From NCBI GenBank assembly GCA_964448405.1, contig CAYUVW010000008.1, positions 1 to 59,802 of the forward strand: a DNA stretch of 59,802 bases. Reading direction: 5' to 3'. The DNA is from DAORHV01 sp964448405. GTDB lineage: Bacteria > Patescibacteriota > Gracilibacteria > Peribacterales > Peribacteraceae. Shown in pieces: positions 53,914 to 59,802 of the stretch. A program made the position numbers and the translations under genes. A model generated the notes under the pieces. It was given only the letters and a program-made list of their open reading frames with translations, had not been told where the DNA came from and did no database searches. Numbering within the stretch: the stretch's first letter is position 1; the number at the start of each line of letters is the position of its first letter.

Positions 53914-54472
53914 CGCGGTAGGGAACGATATAATCTTTGCGTCGCTGGTAGAGGGTGATCTGTTGGGAGATCATTGCCACCAGTTTATCGGCATGCGGCA
54001 TGTACTTGAGCACGATTTCGGGACCTTGTCCTTCCTTCAATGCGAAATGCAGCATGCCAAAGTCGAACAGATTCAGCCACTGTGTTTCGGCCACCACGTC
54101 ACCCAGGTTCTCTAAATTGATCGGCGTGAGCGATTTACGGAACAACGAGCTTTGATCCACGATAATGAGCTTATCGGTGGTCAAGAAAATGAAATCATAT
54201 TTCCAATCGATATACGCCTGCAGCAAACCGTAGGACACGAGCACAAACCACACTAAAACCGCACCCAACACCACGGTCCCGACTTCCAGCATGCCGGTGG
54301 AATAGACGAAGAACGCAACGACAACAATCAGCACCGTAATAACGAACTCGCGGATGATGGCGGTGAGGAAACGAAACAAGTGCGGCGTCGCCGTAAAAAT
54401 TTCGCGTTCGCCGTGTGCCAAGAACCGATCCTTTATCTTTTGGATGTCGGTCTCGAGTGCGAAAATCCTCAT
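53903..54472 (-). CDS. Membrane protein with bacterial PH-like domain (189 aa)
   Basis: Two membrane helices (about residues 37-60 and 64-85) are followed by a domain with WKYDFIFLTTDKLIIVDQSS and a regular LENLGDVVAETQ stretch. This matches the bacterial PH-domain (YdbS-type) pattern that often senses or organises envelope lipids. The ATG at 54472 was chosen because upstream residues lie in the divergent gene. A TAGAGT box (54486-54481) ends 8 nt before it. The gene is divergent from the SLH gene, with 19 bp between the two start codons. Confidence 0.72.
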   Translation of the reverse strand: MRIFALETDIQKIKDRFLAHGEREIFTATPHLFRFLTAIIREFVITVLIVVVAFFVYSTGMLEVGTVVLGAVLVWFVLVSYGLLQAYIDWKYDFIFLTTDKLIIVDQSSLFRKSLTPINLENLGDVVAETQWLNLFDFGMLHFALKEGQGPEIVLKYMPHADKLVAMISQQITLYQRRKDYIVPYRDVR

Positions 54473-54479
54473 ACTTCGA

Positions 54480-54486
54480 TACTCTA
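54480..54486. promoter_or_regulatory. Overlapping bidirectional -10 boxes
   Basis: TACTCT (54480-54485) reads forward towards the SLH gene, 6 nt before its ATG. TAGAGT (54486-54481) reads backwards towards the PH-domain gene, 8 nt before its ATG. The two boxes share five bases. Confidence 0.6.
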
Positions 54487-54491
54487 CCTCT

Positions 54492-56831
54492 ATGCGCGCA
54501 ACCAAGGCGAGTGCACTCGTCGCAACTCTATCGGCCATTCCCCTACTGCTGGCTGCCACGACGGCCTTTTCGGATGTCGCCGGCCACCGGTATGCAGCCG
54601 CCATTAGCATGCTTGCGGAGCGCGAAATCGTGCAAGGGTACTCCGACGGCACGTTCCGCCCAGACGCAGTCATCAATCGCGCCGAATTCCTGAAGATCTT
54701 GATCGACGCACGCTACCCGGACATGGCCACGCCCAAAGACCTGCAATGTTTCGAGGACCTGTTGGTGCGCCAACCGCAGTGGTACGCGCGCCCGGTGTGT
54801 TTGGGCAGGCAACTCGGCATTGTTGGCGGCTACCCAGATGGAACGTTTCAGCCGGAGAAAACCGTGAATATGGCCGAAGCCCTGAAAATCGCCATGCGAA
54901 CGTTCCGCGTCGATGTGGCCGCTACAACAAAGAACATGCCGTGGTATGAACCCTACACAGTGGCCGCACGACAGCGCGACATCTTGCTGGACTTGCTCAG
55001 CACGCCGGATCACATCGTCACGCGCGGTGAAATGGCTTCCATGACGGCAGTGCTCCTGGAAGAGGCCGATGCGCTGTCCGAGCATTCCTCGTCGGCCACT
55101 GCGGCGGTCTGCGGCAACGACAAACTGGAAACCGGCGAGCAGTGCGACGATGGCAACCTGGAAAACAGCGACGGCTGCAGCCAGCTGTGCATTCTGGTAC
55201 CCGAACCCGTGCGACTCTCCATTCTGCTGGTGGAAACGGAGGCCGCCGGAACGGTGACCAACGTGGCCAGAGGCAAAACGGACGTGCCGCTGCTGCGGTT
55301 CAACGCCACGACGGATCGCCAAGACGCGATTGTCACCGGGGTCGTGTTCAAGCCGTCGGTTGGATCTCTGTTGTATGCCCAACACTACAAACTGGCCATG
55401 GATCGCGACGGCGACGGTCGCTACGAAACAGTGTTGCAAGCCGAGGGCAAAGCGCAGGGCAATCGTCTGACCTTCGACACTCTAGCAGGCGGCGGCATAC
55501 GCGCCTACGAGGGCATTCCGGTGCGGTTCGAAGTGCGTGCCGACATCAGCTCCACGCTCGGAACCGTTTTGCTTGGGCTGCAGTTTGCCACCGACGAGCG
55601 GGACTACATCCGCGCCACCGGCGCGACGGATGGCATCGCTTTGCAAGGAATCGAGACCGACAATTCCTGCCCGAATGACGTAAGCGTGTGCTTTATTCGC
55701 GTGCAAACACAGCCCAGTCGCGACATTACCGTGCAGGAACGCGGCAATGTGTACGTGACCGCAGACAACACGCCGGTACGCAGCCAGCAAGTGCTGGCCG
55801 GCAGCATTTCGGACCCGCTGCTGCGCTTGCGCTTCCGTGCCGACGGCGAGGATGTGGATGTGAAAAAACTGAACATCGATGGCGGCGTGAACAGCATCGA
55901 TTCGCTGTTGTTGTTCCGCATTGCGCCCGGTGCAAGCATCGACACGCGCACGGCCCAGCCCTTCGCTCAGGCAACGCCCACGCAATGTTCGACGGTAAGC
56001 GTCACGCGCTTCTGTGCCAACATGTCGCTCAGCATGTTGCGCCTGGCGGCAAACCAGGAAGTCATTGTTGTGGTCGCGGCAAAAATGAAAGATGAACAGG
56101 CGGGCGCAATCAGCGGCCAGACATTCGGCCTGACACTCTCTGCCGCAACCGATGGCAACCGTGCGCTGGAAGCACGCGGCACATCGTCCTTGGCAGACTT
56201 AGCGCAGAACGACGGCAACTCGCTCTCCACCGGGGAAATTTTCGTGGGCACCGGTAGTCCGGGTGCGTCGTCGCAGTTGAACGGCCCCATGAACGATGTC
56301 GTGCTGGCAAAAATCAGCGGCGTGGAAAACGCGCTCTTGCAGAGTTCGGTGACCGGCATTCCGTCGGGCAAGACGACATTCGGCGGCTTTACAATGCACG
56401 CCTCGCCGCACAACAACACGTTCCACGGCAGCAACGATGTCCTGGTGTCGTCGATGGTGATTTCGGTCACCGCCCAGAACGTGCAGATTGATCCGGCCAG
56501 CTACCGCCTGTACAACCCGGAAAACCCAGCCGTAGGAGTTACTTGCTCGGCAAGTCAAAGCACCGGAACGTTCGCCGTCACCTGCAGCGGGATTGCGGGG
56601 AGCATGATTCAAAGCCGCATTGGGCAAGGGCAGCAGGCGAACTATTTGCTGGAAGCGAATATCTTGAACACCGAACTCTCGCCCGGCGCCAGCCTGCTCA
56701 CCAGCGAACTCTCGCCAATGGGGCAGCGCGGTCAGACCAACGCCGTGACGTGGTCCGATGAAGAGACTGCACTGTCGTGGGTGGATATCGCCGAACTTCG
56801 CGTACAATCGACACAGTATTCCAAACCCTAA
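54492..56831 (+). CDS. S-layer protein with SLH domains and a cysteine motif (779 aa)
   Basis: The signal peptide is followed by SLH domains that bind cell-wall polymers: FSDVAGHRYAAAISML with VQGYSDGTFRPDAVINRAEF, a second with GGYPDGTFQPEKTVNMAEAL, and a weaker third near residue 160. Residues about 205-235 hold a CGND-GEQCDDGN-SDGCSQLC motif of the cysteine-rich type. From about residue 240 to the end the protein is beta-rich and aligns with the 329-2893 product, with MNDVVLAKISGVENALLQSS and a final STQYSKP. It should be wall-anchored and may be the main S-layer subunit. The start at 54492 gives the signal peptide and a leaderless mRNA. Confidence 0.85.
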   Translation: MRATKASALVATLSAIPLLLAATTAFSDVAGHRYAAAISMLAEREIVQGYSDGTFRPDAVINRAEFLKILIDARYPDMATPKDLQCFEDLLVRQPQWYARPVCLGRQLGIVGGYPDGTFQPEKTVNMAEALKIAMRTFRVDVAATTKNMPWYEPYTVAARQRDILLDLLSTPDHIVTRGEMASMTAVLLEEADALSEHSSSATAAVCGNDKLETGEQCDDGNLENSDGCSQLCILVPEPVRLSILLVETEAAGTVTNVARGKTDVPLLRFNATTDRQDAIVTGVVFKPSVGSLLYAQHYKLAMDRDGDGRYETVLQAEGKAQGNRLTFDTLAGGGIRAYEGIPVRFEVRADISSTLGTVLLGLQFATDERDYIRATGATDGIALQGIETDNSCPNDVSVCFIRVQTQPSRDITVQERGNVYVTADNTPVRSQQVLAGSISDPLLRLRFRADGEDVDVKKLNIDGGVNSIDSLLLFRIAPGASIDTRTAQPFAQATPTQCSTVSVTRFCANMSLSMLRLAANQEVIVVVAAKMKDEQAGAISGQTFGLTLSAATDGNRALEARGTSSLADLAQNDGNSLSTGEIFVGTGSPGASSQLNGPMNDVVLAKISGVENALLQSSVTGIPSGKTTFGGFTMHASPHNNTFHGSNDVLVSSMVISVTAQNVQIDPASYRLYNPENPAVGVTCSASQSTGTFAVTCSGIAGSMIQSRIGQGQQANYLLEANILNTELSPGASLLTSELSPMGQRGQTNAVTWSDEETALSWVDIAELRVQSTQYSKP

Positions 56832-56833
56832 CC

Positions 56834-57211
56834 ATGCCAGACGCCACCCCTCCCGCTCCAAGCAACCAGCAATCGCCGAAGACGTCCGCACCGGACACCG
56901 TGCATGCGCCCATGCCCGAATGGATGAAGATCACCATGGCCTCTGCCGGAGGCATGGCGACATCGTTCGCCGGATTTCTGGCGTTCACGCTCATGCAGTC
57001 GAGCACCGCACTGCGTGGCGAATTGATGGCCGGCGACCCGGCTGTGAATAGCCAATACCCCTCCACGTACAACGCCTTCCAGGCATCGTTGACCGGTGAA
57101 AACCCCATTATGAATGCTATGACCTCGTACATGTGGTGGACCGGTGTCATTATTGGCGGCGCACTGTTGAGCTGGTTCTTTCTGGGCTTTCTGCGCAACA
57201 AGTTCGGCTAA
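56834..57211 (+). CDS. Two-helix membrane protein (125 aa)
   Basis: Unknown. A Pro/Ser-rich N-terminus of about 30 residues is followed by a first membrane helix (MASAGGMATSFAGFLAFTLM), an external loop of about 45 residues (SQYPSTYNAFQASLTGENP) and a second helix (WTGVIIGGALLSWFFLGFL). ATG lies 2 bp after the stop of the SLH gene, so it is likely co-transcribed and may help place or export the S-layer protein. Confidence 0.7.
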   Translation: MPDATPPAPSNQQSPKTSAPDTVHAPMPEWMKITMASAGGMATSFAGFLAFTLMQSSTALRGELMAGDPAVNSQYPSTYNAFQASLTGENPIMNAMTSYMWWTGVIIGGALLSWFFLGFLRNKFG

Positions 57212-57220
57212 ACGCCTTAC

Positions 57221-57248
57221 TTGCTATTATTGCAAATACTTGTAGAGT
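57221..57248 (+). promoter_or_regulatory. Promoter of cassette 6
   Basis: TTGCTA (57221-57226), 16 bp, TAGAGT (57243-57248). The leader of about 84 nt contains CGATCC/GGATCG (57277-57294). Weaker than the other cassette promoters. Confidence 0.5.
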
Positions 57249-57338
57249 GCGCGGGTTCTGAGCGCAGCGTTCGGGACGATCCTTGGCAGGATCGGCGGAT
57301 TACCAATACCAGTTCTTTCCTCGAACACCCGGTGCATT

Positions 57339-57878
57339 ATGAAGGGATGGGGTCACGTATTTCTGCGTTTCGCGGCGTGTGGTGCCGCACTGTGCGTGCT
57401 GGCGTACTTCGTCGTCGAGGCGCGACGCGAAGGCGAACTGCAGGCGCGCAAGCGCATCGTGCTGGAAGTGAACCTGATGGCCCACGGTTGGGCCCCCGAC
57501 AACAAAGACCTGCCCCGCAACTACGAGTTGCGGTACGTCACGCGCATCCACGCCAGCAAGCAGCGCGTGCCGAACCAACACACCGTCACCCTGCTCTACA
57601 AGCCGCTGTGGGGCGAACAGGTGCGCGACACCGCGTTCAACAACGACGAAGCCCGTGTGTGGACGGACGGCGTACCGCGGTACGTCATCCACACCGTCCG
57701 GATGAACTCCGAACGCGCGATCCTCGGCATCGGCGGGGACGTGACGCAGCAAGACGTCGAGGCCATGATTCCAGGCGTGCTGGATCTGTGTCTCGACGTC
57801 GGGATCGACGCCAGCGATGGCGCGGTCCGCAAGGACGAAAACAACAAGCAGTACTGGTTCATCGACCTGATCAAGTAA
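57339..57878 (+). CDS. Cassette 6: N-terminally anchored secreted protein (179 aa)
   Basis: Unknown. One N-terminal membrane helix (about residues 7-25, FLRFAACGAALCVLAYFVV) is followed by a mature domain of about 150 residues. That domain has beta segments (QARKRIVLEVNLMAHGW, PNQHTVTLLYKPLWG) and an acidic helix (DVTQQDVEAMIPGVLDLCLD). C-ending codons dominate, as in the other five cassettes. No clear Shine-Dalgarno precedes the ATG, which weakens its membership. It is alone between two unrelated host genes. Confidence 0.6.
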   Translation: MKGWGHVFLRFAACGAALCVLAYFVVEARREGELQARKRIVLEVNLMAHGWAPDNKDLPRNYELRYVTRIHASKQRVPNQHTVTLLYKPLWGEQVRDTAFNNDEARVWTDGVPRYVIHTVRMNSERAILGIGGDVTQQDVEAMIPGVLDLCLDVGIDASDGAVRKDENNKQYWFIDLIK

Positions 57879-57907
57879 GTCCATTCACCGCCGAACCTGC
57901 CAAGTCG

Positions 57908-57929
57908 CCCCTGCACACCCGTGTGGGGG
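57908..57929 (+). terminator. Hairpin after cassette 6
   Basis: CCCC and CACAC pair with GTGTG and GGGG around a 2-nt loop, without a T run. Weak evidence. Confidence 0.35.
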
Positions 57930-57971
57930 TTCGACCTGCACAACTTTCGGAGTCGTCCGGGGTGTAGAGCC

Positions 57972-57999
57972 TTGCTTTTTTTTGAATTTCCTTTATAAT
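57972..57999 (+). promoter_or_regulatory. Promoter of the 83-residue gene
   Basis: TTGCTT (57972-57977), 16 bp, TATAAT (57994-57999). Confidence 0.7.
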
Positions 58000-58032
58000 G
58001 TTTGCCGACAAAATAACCCACACATCACACCC

Positions 58033-58284
58033 ATGACGACAAAAAATCACTTCGAGCTGCCGAATCCGATGCATATGCTTCTGGCATGCTTGGGAATTTG
58101 GTCCGTCATGGCCATGCTCATTACCGTGCTCATTTGGCAACCATGGCCGACCGGCAATAGCAAAACGCGCCGCATGGGAAAGCGCAGCCGCCCCGCAGTG
58201 ATGATGCACTCCGCTACGCCCGATCCTGGCGTGCCAGCAACGCAGCTCCCCGAACCCCAGCGTCGTCTAGAACCCCAACCGTAA
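58033..58284 (+). CDS. Single-pass membrane protein (83 aa)
   Basis: Unknown. One membrane helix lies at about residues 13-33 (MLLACLGIWSVMAMLITVLI). A basic stretch (SKTRRMGKRSR) and a proline-rich tail ending RRLEPQP follow. The ATG at 58033 lies 33 nt after the -10 box. Its last 71 bp overlap the convergent ROK gene, so the tail is encoded opposite the end of that protein. Confidence 0.6.
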   Translation: MTTKNHFELPNPMHMLLACLGIWSVMAMLITVLIWQPWPTGNSKTRRMGKRSRPAVMMHSATPDPGVPATQLPEPQRRLEPQP

Positions 58285-59092
58285 GCTTTGGAAGCAGGGT
58301 GCCGGGCAGCGTCCAGCGCTGCAGTTGCTCTACTACCTTGGGCAAATGCGGCTTCAATGCGCGACCGGCGCTGCCACCGAAGACAATGACCGACGGATCG
58401 ATTGCATGCGCAAGGTTGGCGCTCAGCCAGGCGACTTCCTCGAAGATATGCGGTTGCATGAATCCGCACACCGCACCGTTTAAGTAATCCTGCGGAGTTT
58501 GGGCCGCCTCGCAACGCTTGCCCATGGCGGTTCCGGAAAGGAACTGCTCCACTTCGCCGCGCATGTCGCTTGTGGGATACGGCGGCTGTCCGGGCTTGAG
58601 CAACATATGACCGAACTCTCCGGCGCATCCGTGGGCGCCACGGAAGAGGTGCCCGTCGACCACGATGCCGCCGCCAACACCCGTACCGAGCGTCACTCCG
58701 ACCACGATGCGCTCCCCTTTGCCGGCACCGGCGACTGCTTCGGCGTAGGCAAAGCACTGACTGTCGTTTTCCACGCTGACCGGCAAACCGGTGTGCTCAG
58801 CGAAAAAGGCACGCAGATTCTGCCCTTCGGCCCCCGGCACATTCGGCATTTTGAGCACGAGTCCGGTGGAGGAATCCACCAATCCCGGCACGCCGATGCC
58901 AATGGCGACTGTATCCGGCGTACGCAACAACAAGAGCTCCTGCAACAATCGCTGACGTACGTCTTCGAATCCTTTGTCGGCATCTGTAGGAATGACCACC
59001 AGCTCTCGACGAATCATGTCGGGCAGCTCGTAGCGTGCCAGCGCCGTCTTGGTGCCACCGAAGTCAATGCCGATGATAGAGGCTGAAGACAT
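58214..59092 (-). CDS. ROK-family sugar kinase, probable glucokinase
   Basis: ROK kinases phosphorylate glucose, N-acetylmannosamine or related sugars. The 292-residue product has the phosphate loop GIDFGGTKTALARY at residues 7-20, GVPGLVDSSTGLVLKMPNV, VENDSQCFAYAE with the catalytic Asp, TLGTGVGGGIVVDG, and GEFGHMLL with the substrate-binding Glu and His. The usual zinc motif CxCGxxGC after GEFGH is absent, replaced by PGQPPYPTSDMRGEVEQ. This suggests a zinc-free variant. With the neighbouring GH15 gene, glucose is a sensible substrate. The start at 59092 (MSSASIIG) fits homologues. Confidence 0.85.
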   Translation of the reverse strand: MSSASIIGIDFGGTKTALARYELPDMIRRELVVIPTDADKGFEDVRQRLLQELLLLRTPDTVAIGIGVPGLVDSSTGLVLKMPNVPGAEGQNLRAFFAEHTGLPVSVENDSQCFAYAEAVAGAGKGERIVVGVTLGTGVGGGIVVDGHLFRGAHGCAGEFGHMLLKPGQPPYPTSDMRGEVEQFLSGTAMGKRCEAAQTPQDYLNGAVCGFMQPHIFEEVAWLSANLAHAIDPSVIVFGGSAGRALKPHLPKVVEQLQRWTLPGTLLPKLTVGVLDDAGVRGAALLARQDRA

Positions 59093-59111
59093 CCGATCAG
59101 AGCGTAAGGAC

Positions 59112-59165
59112 GGCAAGAATCAGTCTGGCAGAAATTTCAAATTTCAAAATCCAAATCCTCAAACT
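59112..59165. repeat. AT-rich palindrome (TTCAAA family)
   Basis: AATTTCAAATTTCAAAATCC and TCAAACTCTCAATT are followed by ATTGGGATTTGCTGGTTTTG in opposite sense. It lies between the GH15 and ROK genes. Confidence 0.45.
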
Positions 59166-59166
59166 C

Positions 59167-59802
59167 TCAATTCATATTGGGATTTGCTGGTTTTGCATTT
59201 GGGTTTTCGCTTCGTAACGTACGTTCGCGGCGGCGGACGATCTCGTGTCGCTTGGCCGTGTACTGCAGCAGCGTGTCGATGTAGACCGCATGACTCCATG
59301 TGAGCGGAGCCACCGACAACGGCGCACCGGTGAACGGGTTCATTTGTTCGGCGAACATGCCGGACGGCGAAGCGCGTTCTTTTGCCCACTGCAGCGTCTT
59401 CAGCGGCTCGTTCAGCTCATCGAGTTCCTTGGCAATCGCAATCTGGTGCTGGGCAAGCCACAGCGTGGTGATGATCCACGGATTTCCCGGTACGTCGGCG
59501 GTCGGGTGTGCGGTAGCCTGGTAGACGTCGTGGGTGTAGCGCGCAATGCCGCCGATGCCGGTTTTCACCGTAAGCTTCTCCTTCAAGCGGCGCATGGTCG
59601 ACAGAATGCGCGGGTCATCCGGCGGCAGAATGTCAAACTGCCACAACAGCGCAATGCTGGCATCCGGCGTGGTATCGCGCTCGATGGTCTGCCCGTTCTC
59701 GCGGACGATTTTCTTCAAAAAGCATTCGGTCTCTGCGTCGTACAGATGCACCAGCATCAACTCGGTTATTTGATCGGCTCCTTCGCCGAACATCTGCGCG
59801 TG
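59167..59802 (-). CDS. Glycoside hydrolase family 15 (glucoamylase-like), C-terminal part
   Basis: GH15 enzymes release glucose from starch, glycogen or related glucans. The visible 211 or so residues contain GNPWIITTLWLAQHQI, then SGMFAEQMNPFTGAP with a likely catalytic-base Glu, and APLTWSHAVYIDTL, which are typical of the (alpha/alpha)6 barrel C-terminus. The frame is open to the window edge, so the N-terminal part is missing. It is followed on the same strand by the ROK kinase, so hydrolysis and glucose phosphorylation may be linked. Confidence 0.85.
   Translation of the reverse strand, partial: HAQMFGEGADQITELMLVHLYDAETECFLKKIVRENGQTIERDTTPDASIALLWQFDILPPDDPRILSTMRRLKEKLTVKTGIGGIARYTHDVYQATAHPTADVPGNPWIITTLWLAQHQIAIAKELDELNEPLKTLQWAKERASPSGMFAEQMNPFTGAPLSVAPLTWSHAVYIDTLLQYTAKRHEIVRRRERTLRSENPNAKPANPNMN

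Noticed and set aside
57900..57960. tRNA gene at the GGGTTCGACC-like sequence
   Set aside because: No acceptor, D or anticodon stems can be drawn around it. I saw no tRNA or rRNA genes in the window.

Overview
The window reads as a stretch of a Patescibacteria (CPR) chromosome. I infer a Peregrinibacteria/Peribacteria-like lineage from overall style; no rRNA or marker tree is available here. TGA is used as a stop (for example at 43063-43065 and 36151-36149), so the genetic code is the standard bacterial one. Most host genes lack a Shine-Dalgarno sequence. Many begin 6-10 nt after a -10 box, the pattern expected for leaderless mRNAs.

Layout. 1-2.9 kb: one end of a long dispersed repeat and a secreted cysteine-repeat/S-layer-type protein. 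3.0-7.9 kb: rpoC-rpsL-rpsG, with no rpoB beside rpoC. 8.2-12.8 kb: small zinc-ribbon and membrane proteins, a CofE-like ligase, a PurN-type formyltransferase, an FNR-like flavoprotein and carA. 13.8-35.7 kb: an accessory region of large proteins I cannot assign. It includes two paralogous small-helical plus coiled-coil gene pairs, a transglutaminase-like protein with a perfect 276-bp internal duplication, a 1308-residue Pro/Gly-repeat protein and several membrane-anchored helical proteins. 35.7-38.5 kb: a secreted, membrane-anchored protein with lamin-tail and staphylococcal-nuclease domains, coupled to a frameshifted REP-type HUH transposase. 39-48 kb: rny, tuf-rpsJ, a membrane-anchored Clp-type AAA+ protein, rpmF-nusB-rnc and a Bax-inhibitor-1 protein interrupted by an artefactual assembly gap. 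48-51.6 kb: two VirB2/TrbC-like membrane proteins, folP and gmk. 51.7-52.6 kb: a probable structured ncRNA and the second, inverted copy of the long repeat. 52.6-59.8 kb: surface proteins, including an SLH-domain paralogue of the first gene, a ROK kinase and the end of a GH15 glucoamylase-like gene.

Six single-gene cassettes interrupt this background (13.0, 15.3, 29.3, 30.3, 32.9 and 57.2 kb). Each has its own sigma70-type promoter, a structured 84-285 nt leader and a signal-peptide or membrane-anchored product. Five have a purine-rich Shine-Dalgarno-like sequence and most have a hairpin terminator. Their codon use is richer in C-ending codons than that of their neighbours. They look like a distinct imported or regulon-like gene class and are the most unusual feature of the window.

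Themes. Expression machinery (RpoC, S7, S12, S10, EF-Tu, L32, NusB, RNase III, RNase Y) lies next to a large set of envelope and secreted proteins. The anchored nuclease could release nucleotides from external DNA. The GH15 enzyme and ROK kinase could convert glucan-derived glucose to glucose-6-phosphate. Intergenic regions carry recurrent palindromes: a 9-nt-periodic CCTTGGACT family, an AT-rich TTCAAA family and GC-rich paired hairpins. These probably act as terminators or REP-like elements.
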